A stretch of 6,765 nucleotides of DNA from Clostridiales bacterium UBA7103 (GCA_002493305.1 DKYJ01000034.1:22631-29395), one strand, 5' to 3'. Positions 1 to 6,404 are shown, counted from the first letter of the stretch. Notes: a model not told the origin generated them from the letters alone. Made by a program: numbers and translations.

Positions 1-7
1 CGGTAAA

Positions 8-30
8 TGCCCCGCCTGAAAGGCGGGGCA
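8..30 (-). terminator. Intrinsic terminator of the LysM protein gene
   Basis: A perfect 10-bp GC-rich stem (TGCCCCGCCT paired with AGGCGGGGCA) closes a 3-nt loop, 19 nt beyond the stop codon of the minus-strand LysM gene. Read on the minus strand it is followed by TTTACCG, a short and weak U tract. Position and stem strength make a terminator likely. The hairpin could also serve a convergent gene to the left, outside the window. Confidence 0.75.
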
Positions 31-49
31 TAATAATATCATATATCTA

Positions 50-1084
50 TCAGGCGGTCGCGGTCTTGAACTCGACCTTGACGACAACATCGTATTCGGG
101 CATCTTGAAGCTGCCGTCTTTTACCTCAACGGGCTTCGCCTCATCATCCGCCTTATAGACGGTGATCTTATCCAGCGCGTAGCCGCTGTTAGGGGTGTCC
201 ACTATTTTGATCGTGTCGCCCGCCTTGGCCTTGGACACGGCATTGCCGTTGACCTGAAGCTGGAGAGTACCGTTGGAGATGTATGTATAGATGTTGTACT
301 GCTTGGGGGGAGCGGGGGTGTTGGTGCTGCCGCCGGTGGAACCACCGGTGCTGCCGCCTGCTGCGCCGCCGGAGGAGGTGACGGTGCCGGGCACAGGCAG
401 ATACAAAATCTGACCGGCCTTGATAGCGGCAAAGTCGTCCTTGTTGTTGAGGATCTTCATCATGGCAAGGCTGTTGTCATAGCTGATTCCATAGCTGTTG
501 CAGATGCCATAGGCCGTGTCGCCGGAGACGATCTTATGAGCCACGATCTTGATGCAGCTGCCGCTGGAGGGAGCCTTGGTGGTGGGCAGCTGAATGACCT
601 TGCCCGCCGGGACCTTGTTCCAGCTTTTGATATTGTTGAGCTTCATTATCCTGTCGGAGTTGGAGGAGAAATCAATACCCAGCGCGGAGCACACGCCCCC
701 GACAGTCTCCCCGGAAGCCATGGTGTGGGAGATAAGGTATCCGCTGATGAAATCATCGCCCTTGAGCACGGCGTCACCCGCGCTGCCCTCTGCCGCAGTG
801 CCTCCGGTGATGCTGGGGGCGGTCTCGGCAGCGGCGCCCTTGCCGGGCAGAACGATGGTCTGACCCACTTTCAGGCGGGAGTAGTCCCTGATGTTGTTTT
901 TCTTGGTGATCCAGTCCTTATTCTTATAGAAATCAATGCCAAGGCTCTGGCACACGGCCAGAACGGTATCCCCGCTCTTCAGAGTATACTGGATATTTTC
1001 GGCAAAAGCGCTCACTGCCATGCCGGAAATCAGGGATGATGCCACGCATACGCTGGCGATCAAAGTCTTGAGGCGTTTGTTCAT
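50..1084 (-). CDS. Secreted three-LysM protein with InlB-B-repeat-like C-terminal domain
   Basis: This 344-residue protein probably binds cell-wall glycan. A signal peptide is visible: positive N-terminus MNKRLK, a hydrophobic core, and likely cleavage after SAFA (residue 28). Three LysM repeats follow at about residues 32-80, 118-167 and 180-230. Each has the SG(D/E)T opening, an LNN/KNN-type centre and a (V/A)GQ/K..LP end. A Gly/Ser/Thr/Pro linker (about 235-261, repeated GGST) leads to a beta-rich domain (262-344) with AGDTIKIVDTPNSGYALDKI and a closing FKMPEYDVVVKVEF. This matches the divergent InlB B-repeat type found in Firmicutes surface proteins. No catalytic domain, sortase motif or S-layer domain is seen, so attachment would be non-covalent through LysM. 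The ATG at 1084 is preferred over an in-frame ATG at 1108 because AAGGAGGA lies 6 nt before it. The gene is monocistronic with its own promoter and terminator. Family known; exact role unknown. Confidence 0.9.
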   Translation of the reverse strand: MNKRLKTLIASVCVASSLISGMAVSAFAENIQYTLKSGDTVLAVCQSLGIDFYKNKDWITKKNNIRDYSRLKVGQTIVLPGKGAAAETAPSITGGTAAEGSAGDAVLKGDDFISGYLISHTMASGETVGGVCSALGIDFSSNSDRIMKLNNIKSWNKVPAGKVIQLPTTKAPSSGSCIKIVAHKIVSGDTAYGICNSYGISYDNSLAMMKILNNKDDFAAIKAGQILYLPVPGTVTSSGGAAGGSTGGSTGGSTNTPAPPKQYNIYTYISNGTLQLQVNGNAVSKAKAGDTIKIVDTPNSGYALDKITVYKADDEAKPVEVKDGSFKMPEYDVVVKVEFKTATA

Positions 1085-1090
1085 TTCTCT

Positions 1091-1098
1091 TCCTCCTT
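1091..1098 (-). promoter_or_regulatory. Ribosome binding site that fixes the LysM gene start
   Basis: AAGGAGGA on the minus strand lies 6 nt upstream of the ATG at 1084. The alternative in-frame ATG at 1108 lies upstream of this Shine-Dalgarno, so using it would place the site inside the coding sequence. The shorter start also gives a clean signal peptide beginning MNKRLK. Confidence 0.85.
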
Positions 1099-1124
1099 GA
1101 TAGATCATCGTATCTTATGTAGAA

Positions 1125-1153
1125 ATTATAGCATCGCGGACAGGCACCGTCTA
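1125..1153 (-). promoter_or_regulatory. Sigma-A-type promoter of the LysM gene
   Basis: On the minus strand a perfect -10 box TATAAT (1125-1130) is preceded by TGC, giving an extended -10. At 17-nt spacing there is a weaker -35 box TAGACG (1148-1153, 4 of 6 matches). Transcription would start near 1118, leaving a leader of roughly 35 nt before the ATG at 1084. A 7-bp inverted repeat, ACTTAAT-AAAG-ATTAAGT at 1168-1185, lies just upstream of the -35 and could be a regulatory site, but nothing else supports that. Confidence 0.75.
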
Positions 1154-1185
1154 CCGCCTCAAGGTAAACTTAATAAAGATTAAGT

Positions 1186-1445
1186 CTTGTATACTTTTTG
1201 AAAAGCAACAAAATGATGACCTGCTCAGCGAAATATCTCTAAGTGATTACAATATTACGACAAAACGGAGTAAAATGCAAGAGGAATTTGAAACAATTTG
1301 AAAAAATTAAGAATTGTATCACTGCGGCCGGCGGGAGCTTGTCGCTGCGGAATAAGAGGCCGCGAAAACGGGAGGGCACCTGCCCTCCCCTCGGCTTGCC
1401 GGGGAGTCCCGACCGGGCTGATAGACTGACTTATAGACGGACAAA
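1186..1445. other. Intergenic region with a GC-rich structured block, no credible gene
   Basis: The stretch between the LysM promoter and the operon terminator has two parts. From 1186 to about 1320 it is AT-rich, with a two-copy 10-bp direct repeat (AATTTGAAAC, AATTTGAAAA at 1285-1304). From about 1324 to 1420 it is GC-rich and can fold: an 8-bp stem lies at 1370-1377/1382-1389 with loop ACCT, and GCGGCC (1324-1329) can pair with GGCCGC (1358-1363). Read on the minus strand, the 1370-1389 hairpin is followed by GTTTTC, so it could be a backup terminator of the operon. The open frame 1243-1551 on the plus strand has no recognisable content and runs across the operon terminator into the permease gene, so I do not call it. 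Confidence 0.5.
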
Positions 1446-1478
1446 AGGCTCACTCCCGGCAGTGCCGGAAGTGAGCCT
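1446..1478 (-). terminator. Intrinsic terminator of the cyclic-ureide operon
   Basis: A long hairpin begins 15 nt beyond the permease stop codon. The outer arm is 9 bp (AGGCTCACT with AGTGAGCCT), then one C/A mismatch, then an inner 5-bp stem (CCGGC with GCCGG) closing a 3-nt loop. On the minus strand it is followed by TTTTGTCC. Strong stem, adjacent T run and position directly after the last gene make this a good intrinsic terminator. Confidence 0.85.
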
Positions 1479-1493
1479 CCTGAGCGCTTGGAT

Positions 1494-2894
1494 TTACTTT
1501 ATCTCCGCCTGTGGGTACTTCTTGCATATCCAGAATTTCATCAGCACATAATAGAGCGCGATCGAAAGGAAGATGGACACGAAGAAGGAGGCGTCTCCGG
1601 TGGGAAGGCCGCAGAGATAGGACACCACAAGGGCGATGAGCGCGGCGGGATTGAAGTTGTGCCAATACCGATACTCGCCGGTGTTGTCATAGAGCGCGTC
1701 AACATTCAGCTGTCTGCGCCGGAGGATTATATAGTCGCAGATCATGATGCCGCAGACCGGAGCCAGAAGGTTGCCGATGACATTCATGACCTCCACAATA
1801 GAGTTGGCCGCGTTCCAAGGCTGAACGGCAAGGCCGATCAGCCCCGCCAGAATAATGCCCTTGGCGAAGTTTATCTTCCGGGGGAAGGTGGCGGAGAGGG
1901 CGTAGCCCGCGGGGAAGAGGTTCGAGGTGTCATTGGTCGACCAGGTGGCGATTATGATAAAGAGCAGGCAGATGATAAGCATGACCTTGCTTCCGCCGCC
2001 GACGGAGCTGAGGGTTATCAGAATATCGGCAGGCTCACCCTGACCGGTCGTTGCAACGCCAACGCAGCCGATAAAGGTGTACAGCACGACAGCGGGGATA
2101 AAGCCCAGCATCTCGGCGGGAAGGAATTTTTTCGTGACCTTGCCGAAGGAGCGGCTTTCCTCGGCCGTCGTGGTGCAGTCCTTGGTGATATCCATAATGG
2201 AAATTGCCATGGTAGCCCAGCCGCCCATGAAGCTGATGGCGGCGTACATGAAGGAGGTGCTCTGCTCGCCTGAGCCCTTCATTGTCCAAATCGAGGACAA
2301 ATTGACATCATAATTTTTAAATGCAAGAACAACGATGTATATACCGACCACAAGAAGCATGGGAGTTGCGATATCGCTCAGGCGGGATACGGCCTTTATG
2401 CCCAGAGAGGTGTGCGCGATCTGAACAACGCCGAAGACTATGATCCACAGCACAAGGTTTTCATAGCCCGTGAGCAGCATGATGACGCTGTCCATGGCGG
2501 AGGCGCAGACCCATGTTTGGAAGCCAAACCAGAATATGGCCGGCACCGCGCGGAAATAGGAGGCCAGTATCGCGCCGCCGTACCCGAAGGAGGAGCGCAG
2601 CGACACGGTAAACGGAATACCGTATCTTATACCGATATCCTGAGTGAACAGCATGATAATAATAAGAAGGGCGTGACCAAACAGACTTGAGAGGACGATC
2701 TCCCAAACAGGCATGCTCTCAAAAAGCTCGATGCTGGAGTAGAAGATGGTTATCTCAACTGCCATGGCGAACCAGATGGCGACCAGCTTGTTGGGGGTGA
2801 CGCTTCTTTTGGAATACTTAACGGGCAGAACGGACTCGCCGACCAGCGGTATGCCCTTTTGACCCTCTTTGACTTTTACCTCTAATTCGTCCAT
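1494..2894 (-). CDS. NCS1-family permease for a cyclic ureide (allantoin or hydantoin), Mhp1/PucI-like
   Basis: A 466-residue membrane protein with about 12 hydrophobic helices, the normal size for nucleobase:cation symporter-1 (NCS1) carriers. Residues that correspond, by motif and spacing, to the hydantoin-binding site of Mhp1 are present: W122 and Q126 in FWFGFQTW, W226 in GGWATMAI, and N321 in STNDTSNLF. The family signature PRKINFAKG (338-346) and the late-helix motif GIMICDYIILRR (382-393) also fit. The N-terminus holds the NCS1 pattern of a short polar stretch before helix 1. GGAG lies 6 nt before the ATG at 2894. It is the last gene of the operon, 16 nt after the M20 hydrolase, and is followed by a terminator. 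Family knowledge gives Na+- or H+-coupled uptake. Linkage to ring-opening enzymes suggests allantoin or a 5-substituted hydantoin. Cytosine or uracil is less likely, since no matching catabolic gene is nearby. Confidence 0.9.
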   Translation of the reverse strand: MDELEVKVKEGQKGIPLVGESVLPVKYSKRSVTPNKLVAIWFAMAVEITIFYSSIELFESMPVWEIVLSSLFGHALLIIIMLFTQDIGIRYGIPFTVSLRSSFGYGGAILASYFRAVPAIFWFGFQTWVCASAMDSVIMLLTGYENLVLWIIVFGVVQIAHTSLGIKAVSRLSDIATPMLLVVGIYIVVLAFKNYDVNLSSIWTMKGSGEQSTSFMYAAISFMGGWATMAISIMDITKDCTTTAEESRSFGKVTKKFLPAEMLGFIPAVVLYTFIGCVGVATTGQGEPADILITLSSVGGGSKVMLIICLLFIIIATWSTNDTSNLFPAGYALSATFPRKINFAKGIILAGLIGLAVQPWNAANSIVEVMNVIGNLLAPVCGIMICDYIILRRRQLNVDALYDNTGEYRYWHNFNPAALIALVVSYLCGLPTGDASFFVSIFLSIALYYVLMKFWICKKYPQAEIK

Positions 2895-2910
2895 AGTTTT
2901 CTCCGTTTCT

Positions 2911-4125
2911 CTATTTTGCTTCCCCCGCCAGACGGAGGATAAGCTGCTTTACTGTCTTGATGCCGTTTTTAAGGTCTTTAGGTCTGGTGTATTCTTTCGG
3001 GGAATGGCTCACTCCGTCAACGCTGGGGATAAAAACCATGCCCGTGGGAAAGCTTGCTGCGATGATCTGAGAGTCGTGCCCGGCGCCGCTGTCCATGCGC
3101 AGGCTCTTGAGCCCGGCCGCGTCGGCGGCGGCCTGAACTGCTGCGGCGATGCCGCTGTCCATGCGGCAGGGAGGCTCCGCGCACTTTACAGTGAGCTTCA
3201 CGGCAAAGCCTTTTGCCTCGCTGTCTTTGAGACGGCGCCTGATGCAGCCGTCGATAGCGTCCAGCGCCGCTTGACTGCCTGAGCGGAAATCCAGCGTGAA
3301 AAAAGCCTCCTGCGCTATCACATTGGAAAGACCGGGCACGGAGCGGATACCGCCGGCCGTTACCACGGCAGAGGGCGTCTCGGCTCTAACGAAGCTGTCG
3401 ACCCCGTCAATAATGCGGCAGGCCTCAAGCACCGGATCCAAGCGCATATTCATTGGCGTTGTGCCCGCGTGGTTCTGCTTGCCCGTCAGGGTCAGCTCAT
3501 AGGAATACAGACCCACAATGCTCTCCACGACGCCTATATCCGCGCCGCAGTTGTACAGCCTTGGCCCCTGCTCTACATGCAGCTCGAAGAAAGCGGATAT
3601 ATGGTCAAGCTTTGCGGATTTATAGTCCGCGGGGTCATAACCATAAGCCTGCATGGCCTCGCGTATGCTTATTCCGTTCTTATCCCGTTCCTCCAGCTCG
3701 GTGTCCGTTATCTTGCCGGTTATAAAGCGGCTGGACAGATAAGATGAGGGAAAACGACTGCCCTCTTCCTCATACATGGCAATTACTGCCACTGTCTTTT
3801 TCGGCCTGAAGCCCTCTGCGACAAGCTCCTCAAGGGCGAGCACCGGCAGAACGATACCGCATGCGCCGTCATATTTTCCTCCGTTGCGCACGGTGTCCAG
3901 ATGGGAACCGGTGAGCACCGTGCACTCACTTTCCCCCTTGAGGACCCCGTACAGGTTGCCCACGGCGTCCTCATGGGTGCGCAGCCCGGCCTGAGCCATC
4001 AGCTCCCGAACCTTGTCTTTCGCCGCCATATACTCCGAGGTAAACGACGGCCGCCATATCTCACCTGACCCTGCAATGTCGGCTAAAACAGCCTCGGCTC
4101 TCAGCCCGGCGTCAATTTTATCCAT
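2911..4125 (-). CDS. M20-family zinc amidohydrolase (allantoate amidohydrolase / N-carbamoyl-L-amino acid hydrolase type)
   Basis: A 404-residue cytosolic metallohydrolase of the AllC/HyuC/beta-alanine synthase subgroup, close to the usual 400-415 residues. Expected metal ligands are visible: H75 (GSHLDTV), D86 (KYDG), E121 with neighbouring general base E120 (EEEGSRF), H183 (LHVEQGP) and H374 (GVSHSP). Residues matching the substrate-carboxylate site of E. coli AllC are also present: H219 (QNHAGTTPM), N268 (LSNVI) and R281 (DFRSG), the last two with the same 13-residue spacing. The lid/dimer domain lies about 210-320. Known relatives hydrolyse allantoate to ureidoglycine, CO2 and ammonia, or N-carbamoyl-L-amino acids to the amino acid. 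These residues do not separate the two. The ATG at 4125 overlaps the racemase stop by 8 nt behind a weak GGGTGAG site, which suggests translational coupling. An allantoate role fits if the first enzyme is an allantoinase. Confidence 0.9.
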   Translation of the reverse strand: MDKIDAGLRAEAVLADIAGSGEIWRPSFTSEYMAAKDKVRELMAQAGLRTHEDAVGNLYGVLKGESECTVLTGSHLDTVRNGGKYDGACGIVLPVLALEELVAEGFRPKKTVAVIAMYEEEGSRFPSSYLSSRFITGKITDTELEERDKNGISIREAMQAYGYDPADYKSAKLDHISAFFELHVEQGPRLYNCGADIGVVESIVGLYSYELTLTGKQNHAGTTPMNMRLDPVLEACRIIDGVDSFVRAETPSAVVTAGGIRSVPGLSNVIAQEAFFTLDFRSGSQAALDAIDGCIRRRLKDSEAKGFAVKLTVKCAEPPCRMDSGIAAAVQAAADAAGLKSLRMDSGAGHDSQIIAASFPTGMVFIPSVDGVSHSPKEYTRPKDLKNGIKTVKQLILRLAGEAK

Positions 4126-4783
4126 TTGCTCTCACCCGCCTTATCTCCGCGAGGAGCTTTGCCATTGCAACCGCCTCGCATATTCCGTCAGACACATATA
4201 TGCCGTGCCTTTCCGTAAGCACGCCGCCCATACCGGCAAAGGCCGCGCAGCCCAGAAGTACGGCGGTGGCCCCATCACGGGTCTTGGCTTCCTCGATTTT
4301 TTCATCCAGCAGGGGAAGGCTGCTTTGATCCACGCCGCATACGCCTGTGCCGATGTATTTGACCGAGGCAAGATGTCCTCCAATGCCATAGCGCCGCGCA
4401 GTCTCGGTAAAGCACGGAATGTCCTGCCAATCGCAGGAGCCTATGACGCTGAAGCGTCCGCCGTGCATATTGCAAACATAGGCGGCCGACTCAAATATCC
4501 CGGTCACAGGGGTCTTGAGCAGCTCACGCGCCGCAGACAGCCCGGGGTCGGAGGCGCAGGCGATGACCGCCGCATCATAGCTCCCCTCCCGCCGCTGCAG
4601 TTCCTTGAGGACATGATAGGCGGCGCTTATTTCATCGGCGGCGGTAACGATAGCCGGAGGCCCGTTTTCGGAGCTTATCGCCTCCACGGAGAGCTGGTCG
4701 TCCTCCAGCTTTTTCGCCTCTGCAAGAATACGCTGAGTAATGGCCTCTGTCGAATTCGGGTTTATAATAAGTACCTTAGTCAT
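4118..4783 (-). CDS. Asp/Glu/hydantoin racemase-family protein (hydantoin or allantoin racemase)
   Basis: A 221-residue cytosolic protein of the cofactor-independent two-cysteine racemase superfamily. The N-terminal strand MTKVLIINPNSTEAIT is typical of hydantoin and allantoin racemases. The two catalytic cysteines are C76 (AVIACASDPGL) and C179 (VLLGCAAFAGM), each in the expected half-domain and at positions close to those of characterised hydantoin racemases. They act as paired acid/base thiols on the asymmetric carbon. In this operon the likely job is to interconvert enantiomers of the imported cyclic ureide, because ring-opening enzymes of this group are usually stereospecific. The gene begins in the overlap ATGACTAA with the preceding gene (8-nt overlap) and overlaps the next gene by 8 nt, so translation is probably coupled. 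An aspartate or glutamate racemase function is less likely given the neighbours and the NPNST motif. Confidence 0.85.
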   Translation of the reverse strand: MTKVLIINPNSTEAITQRILAEAKKLEDDQLSVEAISSENGPPAIVTAADEISAAYHVLKELQRREGSYDAAVIACASDPGLSAARELLKTPVTGIFESAAYVCNMHGGRFSVIGSCDWQDIPCFTETARRYGIGGHLASVKYIGTGVCGVDQSSLPLLDEKIEEAKTRDGATAVLLGCAAFAGMGGVLTERHGIYVSDGICEAVAMAKLLAEIRRVRANG

Positions 4784-6134
4784 TGTTTATTCTCTTCACA
4801 AATTTACCGAAGCCCGGCTCAACATTTATTCGACCATCTTCATACACCACAGTTCCGCGAACAATGGTCTTTTCGATCTTGCCGTCGATGTTCATGCCTA
4901 TATACGGGCTCCACGGACACATATAGAACAGATCCTCTTCTTTGACCGTCCAGCTCTCGCGGGGGTCGATAATAACAAAGTCAGCGTCCGCGCCGATGGC
5001 GATATCGCCTTTTTTCGGATACACGCCATAGCGCTTGGCGGTGTTGGTGCTGGTCATGGCGGCGAACTGCTCCAGGGACATCCCCCGGTGCATGACACCT
5101 TCGCTGAAGAAAGCGATAAACCCGGTCTGAATACCGGTAAGTCCGGCGGGGGTGTTGAAGCAGTCCTCCAGACCGGCCTCCTTTTCCTCCACGGTGTAGG
5201 CGGCGTGGTCAGAGCCGATAAAGTCCACCTTATTGTCAAGAACCCGCTTCCAAAGCTCCTCCACAGTTTCCCTGTCTCGAATCGGAGGGTTGCATATGGC
5301 GAAAATGCCCTCTTTTTCCATTATGGAGTGGTCAAACACCAGAAAATGCGGGCAGGTCTCAACTGTGATGTCCACACCCTTTTTCTTATGCTCCTCTACG
5401 ATGTCCACGCCTTGGGGGATACTGCAATGGACAATGTGCATTTTGCCGCCTGTATACTGAGCCAGATATGCCATGCGGTTTATTGCCACCGCCTCCGCGA
5501 CCTCCGGACGGCCGTTATAATAGTCTGCCGGGCTGACTTTGCCGGCTTTTCTCATGGCGGCGGTGCTCGCTTCGCATATGGATTGGTCCTCACAATGTAT
5601 GGGCATGACCGGTCCCTTGCCCTTGAGATTTTCAAGATGGGCAATGATATCAGGCTCTTTGGATTGGGGCATGTCCGGGGACACGGTGAGAAAGGCTTTG
5701 AAAGCCACCGCGCCAAGCTCGGTCATGCTGTCTATTTGGTCAATATTATCCGGGACAGCGGCGCCGAAGAGAGCAAAATCCGTTACTGCCTTGGACTGGC
5801 AAATCTCTTTTTTCTGCTTCAGCGTTTCATAGGTGCTGGGCAGCGGTATGGTAATCGGATGCTCAAGACATGTGGTGATCCCACCCGCGGCGGCGGAGCA
5901 GGTGCCTGTATAAAAATCCTCGGAGTTGGTAAGCCCTGGATCGTTCAGGTGCGTGTGCGGGTCGACAAAGCCTGGGAAAATGTATTTTCCAGCGGCGTTG
6001 ATCACCGTATTTGCCTCCAGAGTGGTATCACCCTGTGAAAATGCGCAGATAACCCCGTCCTTCACATATATGTGCGCACGGAAGCAGCCTTCCGCCCTGA
6101 TCACAAGCCCGTTTTTAATGCACAAATCAAACAT
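4776..6134 (-). CDS. Cyclic amidohydrolase, allantoinase/hydantoinase type (AllB- or HyuH-like)
   Basis: A 452-residue cytosolic TIM-barrel metallohydrolase, near the 453 residues of E. coli AllB. All binuclear-metal ligands are present: H60 and H62 (DPHTHLNDPG), the carboxylated lysine K146 (AFKAFL), H180 (IHCED), H236 (HIVHCS) and D309 (GSDHA). The HLNDPG motif and the segment ETCPHFLVFD...CNPPIRD resemble allantoinases and dihydroorotases rather than D-hydantoinases. The C-terminal stretch SPYIGM...VRGTVV...VEPGFGKFV also resembles the Arthrobacter L-hydantoinase as I recall it. The reaction is hydrolytic opening of a five-membered cyclic ureide, giving allantoate or an N-carbamoyl amino acid. 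I chose the ATG at 6134 because AAGGAG lies 9 nt before it. An in-frame TTG at 6155 would start upstream of that site. It is first in the operon, directly behind the promoter, and its stop overlaps the racemase start by 8 nt. Dihydroorotase is unlikely because no pyrimidine gene is nearby. Confidence 0.88.
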   Translation of the reverse strand: MFDLCIKNGLVIRAEGCFRAHIYVKDGVICAFSQGDTTLEANTVINAAGKYIFPGFVDPHTHLNDPGLTNSEDFYTGTCSAAAGGITTCLEHPITIPLPSTYETLKQKKEICQSKAVTDFALFGAAVPDNIDQIDSMTELGAVAFKAFLTVSPDMPQSKEPDIIAHLENLKGKGPVMPIHCEDQSICEASTAAMRKAGKVSPADYYNGRPEVAEAVAINRMAYLAQYTGGKMHIVHCSIPQGVDIVEEHKKKGVDITVETCPHFLVFDHSIMEKEGIFAICNPPIRDRETVEELWKRVLDNKVDFIGSDHAAYTVEEKEAGLEDCFNTPAGLTGIQTGFIAFFSEGVMHRGMSLEQFAAMTSTNTAKRYGVYPKKGDIAIGADADFVIIDPRESWTVKEEDLFYMCPWSPYIGMNIDGKIEKTIVRGTVVYEDGRINVEPGFGKFVKRINND

Positions 6135-6143
6135 CGCAGGAAT

Positions 6144-6149
6144 CTCCTT
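6144..6149 (-). promoter_or_regulatory. Ribosome binding site that fixes the amidohydrolase start
   Basis: AAGGAG on the minus strand lies 9 nt upstream of the ATG at 6134. A start at the in-frame TTG at 6155 would put this site inside the gene and add seven residues that allantoinases do not need, so the ATG is preferred. Confidence 0.8.
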
Positions 6150-6179
6150 TGCCAAAAAATCTAAAAAACCTTTGCTGAT

Positions 6180-6208
6180 ATACTAATTTAATTCACTAAA
6201 TTAGTCAA
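6180..6208 (-). promoter_or_regulatory. Promoter of the cyclic-ureide operon
   Basis: On the minus strand TTGACT (6203-6208, 5 of 6 matches to the -35 consensus) is separated by exactly 17 nt from TAGTAT (6180-6185, 4 of 6 matches to the -10). Transcription would start near 6173, giving a leader of about 40 nt before the ATG at 6134, with the ribosome binding site inside it. It is the only good promoter seen upstream of the four-gene unit. Confidence 0.75.
6182..6205. promoter_or_regulatory. Palindromic operator overlapping the operon promoter
   Basis: A perfect inverted repeat of two 9-bp arms (ACTAATTTA at 6182-6190, TAAATTAGT at 6197-6205) surrounds a 6-nt spacer ATTCAC. It fills the gap between the -35 and -10 boxes and overlaps both, the classic place for a repressor to block RNA polymerase. 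AT-rich palindromes of this kind are used by several dimeric helix-turn-helix families (MarR, GntR, TetR and others). The sequence alone does not say which. No regulator gene is present in the window. Confidence 0.65.
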
Positions 6209-6404
6209 GTGATATATGCACTTTTTTCTTGAATTATGCAATATTTGTGAATAAAGCCAAAGGCTGTATGGTATGTATCACGTATGTCTGTTGAAAATTG
6301 TCATATCCCACAAGCGCATAGGGAAGCGTCCCGGGACGTGTATATTTGCCGGCGATAATGCGCCTGCCTGCTTTGCTGCCGCCGGACTCATGCCTCCTTT
6401 TTAG
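6209..6404. other. Intergenic region between divergent promoters, nothing recognised
   Basis: Between the operon promoter (minus strand) and the tRNA promoter (plus strand) I see no coding potential and no RNA family. Its left part is AT-rich and the part from about 6310 is more GC-rich. It holds a 12-bp palindrome CGTCCCGGGACG (6327-6338), which is within chance expectation. Confidence 0.5.

Noticed and set aside
323..358. Repeated GGTGCTGCCGCC and a 7-bp palindrome in the LysM gene
   Set aside because: They are explained by the coding of the Gly-Gly-Ser-Thr linker repeats; no separate DNA function is needed.
1242..1275. Minus-strand promoter-like pair TTGCAT / TAATAT in the AT-rich intergenic DNA
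   Set aside because: The -35 matches only 3 of 6 positions, such pairs are common in AT-rich DNA, and the LysM gene has a much better promoter closer by.
1243..1551. Plus-strand open frame of 102 residues in the intergenic region
   Set aside because: It runs through the operon terminator and into the permease 3' end, and its translation shows no known motif.
1488..2273. Plus-strand open frame of 261 residues opposite the permease gene
   Set aside because: It is an antisense shadow with a charged, His/Asp/Gly-rich low-information composition.
4013..4945. Plus-strand open frame of 310 residues opposite the M20 and racemase genes
   Set aside because: It spans the junctions of three real minus-strand genes and has no recognisable domain or start signal.
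4740..6038. Long plus-strand open frame of 432 residues opposite the amidohydrolase gene
   Set aside because: It is an antisense shadow of a gene with full catalytic motifs. Its composition is rich in His/Gly/Val without any recognisable domain.
6327..6338. 12-bp palindrome CGTCCCGGGACG
   Set aside because: One or two perfect 12-bp palindromes are expected by chance in 6.8 kb, and it has no useful position relative to either promoter.
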